In this document: piece by piece, positions 13,149 through 25,420 of the stretch | Numbering within the stretch: position 1 is the first letter of the stretch | Layout of the letters: each line of letters begins with the position of its first letter | From: Hermodice carunculata | Lineage: Eukaryota > Annelida > Polychaeta > Eunicida > Amphinomidae | DNA length: 64,000 nt | Assembly (NCBI GenBank): GCA_964020975.1 | Contig: OZ026615.1 | Span: 85,403,989-85,467,988, forward strand | Direction: 5' to 3' | Program-made: the position numbers and the translations under genes | The notes under the pieces: generated by a model | Database searches by the model: none | Told to the model about the DNA's origin: nothing | Seen by the model: the letters and a program-made list of their open reading frames with translations, nothing else

Positions 13149-13842
13149 GTTAATTAAACTGAATGCATGTTGCATGGCTGTCTTACAAACTTGTATGAAT
13201 GTTTTTATTTTGTATTTAATAATCAATTATTTGAAATCGCATTAATCATTCATATCTGAATTATTGTTGCTCATGAAAATATAATGACTGGACCAACATG
13301 GTAGGATTAAATTGAAACCTGTGATTTGCCGACAGATTCAGGTCCAAAAGTCATCATTTGCAAAATTTCGGTGGCAAGCTCCGGATATTTCAGAAATTTT
13401 GGTCTGAACATAAACCGTTGCATTAATGGTGGTGTATCCATATATGTACATTGTAACGTGATATTCGTAGATTTGCTTTGACGAAACATTGGTACATGTT
13501 GATCACCTGACAGTAAAACACCAGGCAAAACAATTGTAGTTTTCTGCTCGTTTTTTGTTACAAAAAGGCAGTTATTACAAAATGCCGTATTTATTACAAA
13601 TTACCACATAATAACGTCTACACGATGTATACTGATTGGTTGCTGATGACTTTGGTAAAAATTATTGCAATTGGCATCAATCTCGATCGGCGGTACAATG
13701 CTTGCCCCCACGTGCGGAAATTAATATTAACCAACAAATGCCGTGATTACCCAACTCATATTGCTGGCAGCATTTTGAGACACTTCGAAGTCAACATGTT
13801 TTGTCTTTCAAAATCACTACATTATCCAAAACGACCAACAGT

Positions 13843-13959
<117 letters not shown>

Positions 13960-14074
13960 CTCCCTCGGCAGGGTATATTAAGATATGCATAGGTATCACA
14001 GTTTGCGGCAAGTAGAACCATTAAAATTTGCGTCAGTATACAATAATTATACCACTAAAACTAAACTAAGTGTT

Positions 14075-14161
14075 GAGGAGGAGGAGGAGGAGGAGGAGGA
14101 GGAGGAGGAGGAGGAGGAGGAGGAGGAGGAGGACGACGACGACGACGACGACGACGACGAC
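14075..14161. repeat. (GAG)n then (GAC)n tract
   Basis: About 58 bp of GAG repeats switch abruptly to about 29 bp of GAC repeats, about 110 bp upstream of exon 2. Confidence 0.95.
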
Positions 14162-14272
14162 ATGCACGACCAATAATGACGACATAGATGACCACAACTA
14201 TGATAATTAATGTGATGTGAAGTGATGGTGACACCAAGAATACGAACTCTTGTATCAGTATTCGTCTTGTAG

Positions 14273-14442
14273 GCTATGGACCTCTTCTGGCCGTTACTGG
14301 ATGGGTGCCTTTCAAGAATATCTGCAGTATTCAGGGTTTCAGCATGACAGCATGTGTCGACAACAAAGTCATTATTTTCGTATGCCTTGGTGCTGGAACT
14401 TGGAGGGCAAGCGAATGGAATGTGACACAGTACCTGAGTGCA
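14273..14442 (+). CDS. Exon 2: kringle domain, second half
   Basis: Acceptor TTCGTCTTGTAG, donor TGCA|GTATGT; 170 nt, phase 2 in, phase 1 out. The frame begins LWTSSGRYW and ends HDSMCRQQSHYF, RMPWCWNLEG, KRMECDTVPEC. This matches the kringle C-terminus (N-Y-C-R...P-W-C-Y...W-E-Y-C-x-x-x-x-C) and supplies cysteines 3-6 of the fold, giving exactly six with exon 1. The aromatic before the fifth cysteine, usually W-E-Y-C, is replaced by R-M-E-C. The usual acidic lysine-binding D-x-D/E is not evident, so lysine binding should not be assumed. Confidence 0.75.
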
Positions 14443-15206
14443 GTATGTATAAAAATTTACAAGTGACGGAACAGCTTTTGTGTCTTTGTGGAATTCACTT
14501 TATTGACTGTACAAAAAACAGTAGGAATTTGTCGTTATATGCTTTTGCCAGGAACAGCAGAATGCAACAAGGAACGGAAACATGTACAAGCATGTATTTG
14601 ATGAAAAGACCCCTAATATACCGTTCAGATAATTTATAAATGTGTAAAAACGCAAAGATAACTATTGAATTTACGAAACTACATAGACACAAACAGGTAC
14701 AAATTGATGGGGCGAGGGCAGGGTGGATGGTGTTCAGAGGAATGAACTGTTCCAAAGTGACTTCTTGTATGGATGGGTATAAATTGGAAATGCATGGCTC
14801 AATATGACTCTTTATACATGGTTGTCGTCCAGAACTTTTCGGGCTATTTTTCAACGAAGACATAACTTTTGTACAGATCTAATGGCAGTATATTACTATA
14901 GGTTTGCCAGATGGTGTCTAGCTTTTTTGTCAAAATACTGCCAGTGAAGTAAATACCAACCAATAGTTGGACTTGGCAAGCTACACTGACTTTACTATAG
15001 AATCTTTTCAGCTCAGGGATTCTGATAACCGTTTTCCCCTGCTCAGTACAGCGTACGATTTGTGTTTATTTACAGGTGGTATTTACATACCCTGACGTCT
15101 ATACCTACTCGGATATACCATGACTTACTTTGGGTTAGGGCAGTGGCAAACAACCATAGCAATTTTTATTTGCCATAAAAGTACCATCGTTGTTAAAGCT
15201 GACATA

Positions 15207-15209
<3 letters not shown>

Positions 15210-15291
<82 letters not shown>
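15210..15291. repeat. (TA)n microsatellite
   Basis: An uninterrupted TA run of about 80 bp. Confidence 0.97.
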
Positions 15292-15294
<3 letters not shown>

Positions 15295-16806
15295 GTGTTT
15301 GGGGTGGCAGGTCCACCATCCATTTTTGTAATCTGCTGTATTTGCACTGTATTTCTGTGTCACAAACTTGCATAAAGTGTAGAAGCCACAATAATAGATT
15401 GTCGTGTTTTCAGGTCCATATTAATGATGACCGAAAAATTGAATGAAAATTATGAATGAATTCACGCAGAAAGATAATATAGCGGGTAATTTATAAATTC
15501 CATATGTAAACATGTGCATGCACTAAATGCTCTTACTATTGTACAATACCAGAATGATCCTGACCTATTCTTGAAATTCACAGCAAACTAATTGTGATTT
15601 TTTTAATGTCTGTTGATGCATTGGATAATCACCAACATTGACCTTAATATCGAGTCAGATTTTTGGCTTGATTTGTGGGCCAGAAGTAAAAACCATTGTC
15701 AAGTTACAGTGTTGTGTACTGAACATTTTGACTGACTGATGAGTCAGCTAGCTGCACTTGGGTACAAAACAGGTCACCCGAGTTGTTACTGAGATATGGA
15801 TGTACATATTGTGCGTCTGTGTGTGTTGGGGGTGAATATCTATGCATTGTTCATGAAGCGTTTAGTTCAGTTGACTGACAAGTCGCATGAGGCTCTGTCT
15901 TCCGTCGTGCAACCCTCCATCACTCCCTCTATCAGTCTGATAATTACATTTTCAAAATGTTTCGCGATACCAACTGCTAGGTTCACTTTAAACTTGTTGG
16001 CAATGTACCTCTAGAAATTCACTACCTACGTTAAACAAACCGTTACGATCCAGTAATTTTTCGACATTTGAAAGATTTTTTAAGCAAATATTTAAAAAAT
16101 TCAAAACCGCTCAGTCAATTGGTTCGTAATAACTCCATCACCACCACCACCCCCACCACCACCACCCTTTATATTTCGTAATTTTTTCGCAAGTGGTGCC
16201 AAGATTGTTATTACACTTTATATATTTTTGTGTAGAAAAAAATCTCTGCAACTTTTCCAAACTTTGTTGTGATTGGGTGGGACTCTATTGACTTTGTTTA
16301 CTTCTTTTAGAAACATTCAAACATGAATCAGTGAAAGTACTTAGCGAGTTATTTCGAAATTGCATAGGGACACTTGTGTACCATAGATCAAATTCTATTC
16401 ACAAGATAGTGCTGTGAGCTTTTTGTATCTTCAAGTGCTTTTTTGTGATGTTTAATCTTTTTCCCGACGTCTTCGAGACCCTCATTATGCTGAAAGATGG
16501 TGGAAAAATTACGTTCTGTAGGTATCAAAGTTTTTTACTAGATGGTGCTGCTGTGGATCCCTAATGTTTGACTTTTTCCAGTTGCGTTAATTAATTATTT
16601 GTTAATACATTCATTCCACTTGATTACTATGCTAACGTTCCTGTACATGGTGTAAATTTCCCTCTTTCTTATCCAGTTTCATAGATTCTATATACGTTTA
16701 TATGTTTATGACGTATTCTTTTGTTTCTAGGCATCACGTTTGTATTTTGTGCATCTTAACTGTATTTAATGAATTATTTGTGGAGTGTAACCCTCTCAAA
16801 CCTGTC

Positions 16807-16912
16807 TATCACTCTATCTATATAACTATCTATATATCTATCTATCTGTCTGTCAACCCATCTACCCACCCAACTACCAACCTGTCTGACTTTCTATTTA
16901 TCTATTTGTCTG

Positions 16913-16956
<44 letters not shown>

Positions 16957-16957
16957 C
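16807..16957. repeat. (TCTA)n microsatellite, degenerate 5' part
   Basis: Imperfect TCTA/TCTG units are followed by a clean (CTAT)n core at about 16913-16956. Confidence 0.93.
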
Positions 16958-17389
16958 CTATTTAAAAATGACACGAAGTGAAGAAACCAAGACATCCACC
17001 TTGCAAAGTTCTTGCATGTCTGCTGCTTGCGAGGTTATTGAGCTGTTTTTATTTTTTAAATCAAAATGAAGTGTCGCCGTTGTCTTCAGTTAAAACCCGC
17101 TTTTTGAACCATGGAAGCCGGAAGGAATGAATATGAGTGATTTTGAAGTTGCTGATGTAGAGCCATTCAATGTTATTTCACCCTCAGAATTTCGGGTTGT
17201 TTTTATCATTCAGGACGTGTTCCATTCATATTATAAAATTTCCATCCATTTGTAATTAAATTGGGGTATCTGGCGTAGCTTGCTGGAATTAATTATTAGT
17301 TCATCAGCGTGATCAACTAAATGTCCTATTTATTTACAATTATACGATACAGTACAGCACAAACGAGTGTCTTCTTAATAGGACAGCTC

Positions 17390-17520
17390 AGTATTTGGTG
17401 ATCACTCTGTCTGGCATTGAGGCTCACAGGGGCTGTAAATTGACCTCAATAACAGTAATTGAACACCGGTGGGTTGAGCTGGGTGGTCGAACTCAAGACT
17501 AGTAGAGCGATCGTTGGGTG
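17390..17520 (-). mobile_element. Possible tRNA-derived SINE trace
   Basis: On the minus strand GATCGCTCTACTAGTCTT is followed by GAGTTCGACCACCC, which resembles the anticodon arm plus B box (GGTTCGANNCC) of a tRNA-derived SINE head. No complete A box, tail or target duplication is visible, so this is only a suggestion. Confidence 0.3.
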
Positions 17521-17699
17521 TTCATGATTTTTATTATTCCTTTAAAATAAGAAAGTGACAACTGCACGATGTAATGAAAAGAAAACTGTGGAAATTGATT
17601 CATGGTACATTTCCAATAACTCTGAAAACATTTCAACATACAATTTGAGAGATGTAGTCGAACAAGGAGAAACACCTATTTCATTTTAAGAAAAAAAGG

Positions 17700-18170
17700 A
17701 AAAAATCACAGCGCCACTTGTTGACAAAAATAGGTCTAGGGGCCACTATTTGTGTCCCAATAGAATTTCAAACCAATTGGATGAGTGGTCTTAGGCATTT
17801 TAAAAAAATCAAAATAACACAGGAGTGTGATCTTTTGAACAAAATTTTACATAGATCCACCCAAGCAACACCCCTGCCAAGTCTCCTTCGAATCTGTTTG
17901 ACGGCTTTGGAGAAACCAAAAATGCGAAGTACCACTGCAAACCCCATTGACTTATACAGTACTCAATATGCCAAACTTCATTCACAATCATCACACCCAC
18001 TAAACAACTTTGACCCGTCTACCAGTTTCATTCCCATCACGTTTCTCCAAATTGTGCATGGTGGTTTTTCAGAAATCGAAACAAAAATCGCATTTAAAAT
18101 CCCCATGCAGTTTGATGAAGAAATAAAGGTTTGGCCGTTCTCTCAGAAGTGTTTACATGCAGGTTGAAAG
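17700..18170. repeat. Interspersed repeat, GCGCCACC family copy
   Basis: It opens with AGCGCCACTTGTTGAC and carries CCCCATTGACTT (17942) and AACAACTTTGACCC (18003). The last two words recur in the same order near 58064 and 58172. The family is noncoding; the 149-residue open frame here is taken to be incidental. Confidence 0.5.
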
Positions 18171-18221
18171 GAATTGATTGCTGAGTTTCGGAGAATATTC
18201 TGCCAAGAAATGATGATGGTG

Positions 18222-18352
<131 letters not shown>

Positions 18353-18659
18353 CCAAAAGTTAATGGAGCATCCCCATATTACCAAACGTGGCACACACTT
18401 ACCCAAGTGAGAATTCCACCAATTTTGAAGTGGACCTGGCTTACGGTTTTGACAATATTGGAATACTCGTGCTGCACTTCTGCTGTATATGCCTAGACGA
18501 CAGTGCATTCACTGACCCATGGTCCCAAAGTTTAATATACCATGGTTTCGTTAATACTCATTTGATTCCCATGGTTTCACATCTATGTTTCAACATTGTT
18601 AGTAAGATTATATTCTTATGAAATTCAATGCACATGCCACCGTTCTGGGAAAGTCGAAA

Positions 18660-19300
18660 GCAACCATAGTACGCAAAAATCATCAGAAGGACATAAAAAT
18701 TGCAGCGCCACCTCGTGGCCAAACGGTAAAGTACGCCATCCTAACTAACCTTACATGCAGTTTACAGGCAACAGGTCAGGTAGTCCTTGAGAAGAAATCT
18801 GAATGTTTCAACAAAATAAAAAATTAATTATTAAAGAACAAATAGAATTCATACATGATAAACTCAACTCCTTCAAAAATAGTAGAGGCCTACCGGTGGA
18901 ACATCTGTGTAAAACAATCAAAGCATCCCACAAGACGTATTCTACAATATTGCAAAGTATACACTATATTTCTAAATGCAGGTACAGTAGCAGCACTTCC
19001 CGACACACGGTCCCAAAATTCAATATCCCATAACGTTGTCAAAAATAAATGTATAACGATATCATTTGAACATGTTATTGTCGTTTATAAGGATGAAATT
19101 TCAAGTAGTTCATTTTGGCCATTTTGAAGAAGTCGGTAATTTCCTTATCAGACCAAACTTCATTAATAAAGTAGCCCAAATGTTGGCACCACGTGGTGGC
19201 TAGAATTGAAACAATGTCTCCCCATGCAAATTTTCTGTGCAATATAAAAGAATTAGTGGAGTAGTTCTTGAGAAAAGGGAAATTTTCATTGTCTTTCACA
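18660..19300. repeat. Interspersed repeat, GCGCCACC family copies
   Basis: It has GCGCCACCTCGTGGCC at 18705-18720 and GCACCACGTGGTGGC at 19186-19200, with recurring phrases such as 'caaacttcattaataaagt' and 'tagttcttgaga'. A stretch like GGTGGAACATCTGT (near 18896) recurs at about 36962. Confidence 0.5.
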
Positions 19301-19372
19301 ATAAATGTAAAAAATCATTAAAAAAAATACATCATCTTCTTCTTTGCAAACGTGCTAGATTTTTCTTTGCAG

Positions 19373-19474
19373 ATTTCTCTTTGGCCAACTTAGAAAAAAT
19401 CAACCCTGGCTATCCGGTAAAACTAAAGCAAGGTTCCCTCAGCATGGCAAGGCTATCACTGGATAAAAATATAG
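19373..19474 (+). CDS. Exon 3: F-type lectin 1, N-terminal piece
   Basis: A strong acceptor (TTTTTCTTTGCAG) and donor (ATATAG|GTAAAT) bound 102 nt, phase 1 to phase 1. The reading, after an Asn formed with exon 2, is FSLANLEKINPGYPVKLKQG then SLSMARLSLDKNIG. This corresponds to the opening N-L-A-x-x-K-P-x-x-Q-S-S...A-x-D-G-N segment of F-type lectin (fucolectin, FTP) domains, somewhat diverged (KLKQGS for the usual AxQSST). Confidence 0.62.
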
Positions 19475-20045
19475 GTAAATCATTAACCTGCTTGTTGTGG
19501 CTCAGAACAAAAAAAAAAGAGTTTTTTAATGAGAATGGTATTTTCTGGTATTCAATAACATATTGTTTGTGTTGTTTATGCCTGGGAATATGTGTTTATC
19601 CTTCTTCCTTCCTTGTGTCCTTTTTTTATTTCTTTCTTTTCACCCAATGGGTGCACAATAAAACTTTAATCTGCAACTAAACGAATGCATTATGGTAATA
19701 AAAGTGCGACTCTTACACGATTTTTCCGTGGATATAGGCCCACAGTTGATTCATTGTCTTTAAAAATCCATCAAAACTGTCCGCTGCCTTTGCACCCATT
19801 GCAAAAGGACACAGTAACATGTTGCCAAGATTGTGCAAAATCACAGAATAAAAGCATTAAAATTGAAAACGTTGTTGGCTGGCCACTGGAACACGGGAAA
19901 TTTGTTTTTTGAAAACCATAGGGGTGGCACATATTGGATTTAGTCACAATCACAAATGAATGTCGTATTACATGAAACACTGCATTCGAGTATCAATTCG
20001 TGCATAGTCCAATATGATTTATTGACATGATATATTTTATTGCAG

Positions 20046-20144
20046 GCACTTGTGCTAGTAACCTGCACGTGCACAGACCTTATGTGCAAATCGACTTGCA
20101 GGAACTGTATGAGGTGGTAGCGATCTTTCTGCATGTTGACACAG
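20046..20144 (+). CDS. Exon 4: F-type lectin 1, core strand
   Basis: Acceptor TTTTATTGCAG, donor ACACAG|GTGAGT; 99 nt, phase 1 to phase 1. It reads TCASNLHVHRPYVQIDLQEL then YEVVAIFLHVDT. The C...P-(W/Y)-x-x-(V/I)-D-L...Y-x-V spacing is that of the F-type lectin core, without gaps. The family sugar-binding motif H-x26-R-x-D-x4-(R/K) is missing its first positions: Ser stands where the His should be and Asp where the first Arg should be. Fucose binding by this module is therefore doubtful. Confidence 0.75.
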
Positions 20145-21670
20145 GTGAGTGTATGGCGTGATTGAATAAAGGTTTGATGCTGAACTCTTCCAAAAAAGTG
20201 ATATTCGTCTTAGGTATACGGTTGATAGGCTACTTTCATGCAAATTAAAAATTAGAACTAAGCACTAGGGGTAAACGTTATGAAGCACTTCGTTATCTGG
20301 CGAAAACGCAGTAACTTTGATACATTTCTGCAAAATTACGTTACACTGCATTTATCCAGCACAAGTAGCAGTGCCAGCAGACCAGGCTGAATGCCACAGT
20401 TGTAGAAACAGAAACATTATATGCCGGAAAAATGCACGCCCTTGGACAGAGACATAAGGAACTCGCATGAATATCGGTACGGTGCCAAACGTCAGAAGCG
20501 TCATCAACCAAACTGATCATATAAGACAAGTGCCTTTCCCCGCTCCATAGTTCAAGTGGTGAAGAAATGGACCTTTAAAATGTTACCGTAGAGTCCCTCT
20601 TCCATGTATAATGTAGGGAATTCGCATGATGCCATTTTGCAAAACAAAACGGGAATATATTAGTAATTACGGTATTAGTAAATGTACTTACCTCTCGATC
20701 ACTATTGCCAAGATCTCTCTGTCTGATCACATTGCCCGACATAATCGAATTGTGTTCATTCAACTGATTGTTCCCCAAAACCTGATGGTCCCGTGGCGGC
20801 ATCACTCAGTTCCTCTTGGGCCCGGTGGTGACTCCTGTTGTGTATGCTCCCCTGGTTGTTCCTTTCTCTTTGATGAGTCGTCAGTTAACGTCACCTGTGT
20901 GAAAGCCGGATGGGCTTTTCTGGTGGTAAATAGGTAATTAGTATGCTTACTAATACTGAAATTGCTAAAAATTTCCCGTATTAGTTACGTAAAGTTACTT
21001 CTCGACCAGTATTGCCTATACAAATGCATTGGAGGAGGGTGTAACGTTACTGGCATTCTGACCACATGTAAGACAGACGGAACTGACAGCTTAGGGGGAA
21101 CCATTAGTCCATGGGAGGAGGCGACGTCTGAAGGAAAACCTCAGAGGCACGTGGACTTGAGCCGCCAACAGAAGAATACCGACCAAAGCCTGGAAACCCT
21201 CCTTACCGACAAGAATGGGACTGCCCCTGGAAAATTGCCCACCAACCTAGTAGCTGTCTGCCATGAGGGTGGATGCTGCCAATTTCCATTTCTATGTTCC
21301 TGAAGATCTAACAAGACTGGTGAGTCATGTAAACAGGTGGGCGCCCGGTATACTATAAGGTTCCGTGAAGCGGGGTTTAAATCATTCCGGTCCAAACACT
21401 CCGAGCTTGGCCACCTGATACAGTCTAAATAAAGTCAGGCCTACTCTTGGTATGCCGACTTAGAGACTTCAAACTCCAAGGCTGACATAAGCTGAAACAT
21501 GGTAACGCCTTGAGCAAATAAGGGAAGTGTAAGGACAAGTATCAGGAGCCTATGCAAAGGGATCTGCTGCGCCAGGACCGGCGTACATGTCCCACCGGGA
21601 CTCCCTGCACTGCCTTAACATTTACAGTAAGTGGGTCTTTAATTATGTCTGGGTGCCAACCCAGACGTAT

Positions 21671-22299
21671 ATGGCAAGCCAACAGGGCCATAACTCATTG
21701 GTCTTACGCGTTGCTGAGCCTCCACTACGCGTAGTCGAGCCAACCAATCAGATTTCAGTCTCCACTACGCGTTGCCGAGAATATGTTTTCCACTACGCGT
21801 AGTCGAGCTTCGGCTACGCGTAGTGGAGCAACTTATGGCATCCTTTGGCTGAAGAAAAGCAAACCAATCATTTACGTCCTTACAACCATTACTGATATTA
21901 AAATAGCAAACAGGTCTAATAAAGTTTACAAGAGCATAATTAATTGGATAGTTTGGCTACACGCTATGAGAGGCATAGTTTCTCCACTACGCGTCGCCGA
22001 GGCTCGGCGACGCGTTCTAGAAGAACATTTTCTCGGCAACGCGTAGTGCAGACTGTAATCTTATTGGTTAACTCGACTACGCGTTGCCGAGCCTCGACTA
22101 CGCGAAGTGGAGACTGTGATCTTATTGGTTGGCTCGACTACGCGTTGCCGAGACTCTACTACGCGTAGTGGAAACTGTAATCTTATTTGTTGGTTCGACT
22201 ACACGTTGCCGAGCCTCGACTACGCGTAGTAGAGACTGCTGTAGTGGAGGCTTCGGCTACGCGTGAGACCTATGCGTTATGGCCCTGTTGGCTTGCCAT
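21671..22299. mobile_element. MITE with 41-bp TIRs, 8-bp TSD and ACGCGT palindromes
   Basis: Terminal inverted repeats lie at 21671-21711 and 22259-22299, both beginning ATGGCAAGCCAACAGGGCCA read inward, with three mismatches in 41. They are flanked by a perfect 8-bp direct repeat AGACGTAT (21663-21670 and 22300-22307). No ORF of transposase type is present, so this is a nonautonomous element. The 8-bp duplication suggests the hAT superfamily. The interior is packed with the word ACGCGT (13 by my count) arranged in hairpins and in about 60-bp units containing GTAATCTTATTGGTTGGCTC. The duplication is itself nearly palindromic, so the element end could be set a few bases differently. Confidence 0.85.
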
Positions 22300-22439
22300 A
22301 GACGTATTGTTTTTCCTTGGGTTCTTTATTTCTTTCTTTCCATGGCACCCAAATTTGTCCGGAGTTGTTCTCGGACACTATTATTCCGAAAACCACCGAA
22401 CTTGCCATGGTGATTGACCTACCAATGAATTTTTCACCG

Positions 22440-22870
22440 GGTTTGGAATAGTCATGATGTTTAAAATTATACAAATGAGGGGCAATTAAAATGTCAAAGC
22501 TCCACATCTTCCAAACTATTGCAGAAAGACACAAAATTTCACTGGGCATGTTTAGTTTTGTGACACCTGCCAATACAATGGACAGTAAAAGAAAGTTGTG
22601 GAATTTCAAATTATGCGAATTAGGGGCTTTGAAAAATTAAACAGGTGAATATCTCCAAAACGTTCCAACTTCAAACTTCAGGTTTGTGACAAAGCCGCAT
22701 CCAATGAACTATGAACCACAGTTGTTGTAGGATTTCAATTTATGCAAATTAGGTGAATGTCCAAAATTAAATTTTGAATAGCTTAAAAATAGTATAGCTG
22801 GAGGTGTCATTCAAACTTTAATTTAAAGGTTTGTAACATAGCCAACCCAATGGACCGTAAACCAAATAAA
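22440..22870. repeat. Degenerate tandem array, 126-148 bp period
   Basis: Three copies of a phrase like TTTGTGACAAAGCC...CCAATGGAC.GTAAACCA occur near 22556, 22682 and 22831. ATGCRAATTAGG follows at 22614 and 22742, with a weaker relative near 22465. No coding content is seen. Confidence 0.65.
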
Positions 22871-24210
22871 AGTATGTGTTCGTACAACCAGTTAAGTATA
22901 TTCAGCAAATCCGCCTCTCCGCCAGATTGAATTTTTAAAATATGATAAAGTTTTATTCATCATATTTACACTGTACAAATCATACCATACAGCAAGGAAG
23001 CACTTCTATTATTAGGACGTTGAGATAATGGGTTTTGTGCCCAGTTGGTAATGTTTGACTAGGACAGTGTTCCTTGAAGCTCCGACAAGCTTCCATTTGT
23101 ATGCACACTGAACGTTCACAAAGGGAACAAAGTAAAAGGTGGAACTACCCTTGTCACATTGAGGCTCCTTGGTGGTAGATTCACGACATTCTAGTTTTTG
23201 TGCTGAGAAACCCTTTTCTGTGTGGTCTTTTCATTTATTTATCATTATTTTTGTTGTTGTTTGGTTTTTGGGGGGGGTGTTTTGTTTTTCTTTGTCTGTT
23301 CTTTGTTTTTTGTTTTTGTTAATGCTTGGGGGGGGGGGCGGTGAATCCAAATGCATGCAGGCTGAACTTTTTATCCTTTCAGAAAGAGCGGTCAGAACGT
23401 GTAACCCTTAACACTAACTGGCGTTTTTGTCTCCCTATTATAATAATCTCTATGAATGTCATTACCCATGCTTCCCGACAAATAATGCTGCATTTATGTT
23501 GACAAAACAACACTCGTTCACTTTTTATGCTCTTCTCATTCGTAATTTTTGTCCCGTTGTGATTAGTGTTAGCCTGTTCAAAAATGTTTGGAATTGTTAA
23601 AGTGCACACTGTCTCGCAGCAAGCAAATCGTGCTACAAATTCTGAGCATTACATACATGATATCCCGCTTCCCTCAGCGTAAAATTTAAGATTTAAACAT
23701 TCATCTCAAAATTGATAGCAGTCCAACGAAGAGAAAAGCAGAAAATTGCCTTGCCAGGGCAAGTCATGAACAAGAACGGTATTTGCAATTCTGAAATTGA
23801 TAAAATAGCAGAAATACCTTGTTCTAATATTAGCATGTTAAAAAGGCTACAAACGTGTACCGGTACAAGATCTTGTCCTACCATATAAATCGCTGTTCTT
23901 ACTATACTCACATTCCTCTAGCTTGTACGTGATTATTCTTGGGAAGCCACAACAAAAAGCAAAAGGGTTTATAACCTTTTTTGGCTTTTATGCTTATACG
24001 GTGCCCTTTGTCAAGAGACACAAAATTAAGTACAGGCTCTGTTGCGCCTTCTGGTCTGAAAGGCCAGCTACCAATATAATCAGAATCGGTAACCCGGATG
24101 CTTTGGATAACATATTATTTACATTGGCAGTTACTCATAAATATCAGATCAGATACCCAGAAACTCCTTACTATCCATTGCCTTCACCAACAAAAAACTA
24201 AAACATGCAT

Positions 24211-25050
24211 TCAATATTATATTTCTTCAATAATTAGTGAAATTCCTGAAAATGATCAAGAGACACCCGTGCCGTTTGTTTGTAAAAATTTTATTTATTT
24301 ATATATTTACATATTGCTCAAAACGTGCTTGTCTCTCGGATGGACACAAACATTGGATCAAACTGCTCTTGGTGTGGCGTAGCTACGGTCCATGCTACTG
24401 TGTCATCATATTTCCGGTGGCAATTGTTAGCGGAATGGAATAATGCAGACATGCTACTACAGTTGCATAGTAAGACTGCCTCAATACACCATGATGTAAA
24501 ACAATCATAATTACCCAACTATGATATAACACTTTTCCTGTTATCTTGTTATTTTTTGTTATATGTCAAATAACGCATTTCTGAGTTCTATTGATTCAAT
24601 GACGATGATCAGTATTATGTTCCTTCATTAATTAATGAAATTCCTGAGAATATTACTGAAATGATCAAGAGACAGCCGTGCCGCTTCTTTTCTATAATTT
24701 TTATTCATTTATATATTTACTTATTGTTCAAAACTTGCTTGTCTCTCGGATAGACACAAACATTGGATCAAATTGCTCTTGGTGTGGTGTGGTGTGGCGT
24801 AGCTACGGTCCATGCTACCGTGTCATCATATTTCCGGTGGCAATCGTTAGTGGTTTTTAAATCATTAATGGGATGATCCAGACATCCTACTACGGTTCTA
24901 TAGTAAGACTGTCTCAATACACCATGATACAAAACAATCAGAATTACCCAACTATGATATAATACATTTCCTGCTATCTTGGTTTTTTTGTAACATGTCA
25001 AATAACGCCTTTCTGAGTTCTGAGTTCTGTTGATTCAATGACGATAATCA
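24211..25050. repeat. Tandem duplication, about 0.4-kb unit, two copies
   Basis: Copy 1 (24211-24608) and copy 2 (24609-25050) share long near-identical stretches. These include TTGCTTGTCTCTCGGATRGA, ACACAAACATTGGATCAAA, GGCGTAGCTACGGTCCATGC and TGTCATCATATTTCCGGTGG. Copy 2 is longer because of small insertions, among them an extra (GTGTG) stretch. Divergence of several percent implies an old event. Confidence 0.9.
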
Positions 25051-25221
25051 GTCGGCGCCTTTTGATTTTTATATCATTTTGGCTATTCAAGATCACTCAG
25101 GGTCAAAGTTAAAAAACCCGTAGATACTTACCAAAATCTGTTTTATAGTAATAATGAGAAAAGATAAACCCATATCTTTTACATGGATTGCAAAACAGAC
25201 CAAGTCTATATTAATCACTCT

Positions 25222-25420
25222 CCATGGCACAGATGGTGGCGTATACTTTCTTGCCTACATGTTTGGTGGAGGAAACCGAAGGACTCGGAAAAAACCACCG
25301 TGCACAGTCAGAGTGGCAGGAGTTCTTTCCACATACTTCCCCGGCCGTGAATCGAACCCGGGCCGCAGAGGTGAAAGGCGAGCGTGTTGCAGCTCCGCCA
25401 ACTGTGCACATGAGAAAATA
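25222..25420 (-). mobile_element. tRNA-derived SINE
   Basis: On the minus strand an A-box-like GTTGGCGGAGCTGC is followed at the right spacing by the B-box-like GGTTCGATTC. Downstream is a SINE body with the phrase GGTTTTTTCCGAGTCCTTCG then GTTTCCTCC, which I recognise as a common core of invertebrate SINEs. RNA polymerase III promoter boxes plus this tail support a SINE. No clear target duplication was identified. Confidence 0.65.

Noticed and set aside
13307-13528. 73-codon minus-strand frame (GDQHVPMFRQSKSTNITLQC...)
   Set aside because: It looks somewhat protein-like but has no neighbours, splice signals or family match that I can name.
17718-18167. 149-codon open frame
   Set aside because: It overlaps a degenerate interspersed repeat with relatives at 57990-58260 and shows no protein pattern.
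20780-20936. Cys-rich open block (SCCVCSPGCSF, then VTCVKAGWAF) with a donor-like AATAG|GTAATT
   Set aside because: No good acceptor; the exit phase conflicts with exon 5; the F-type lectin is complete without it.
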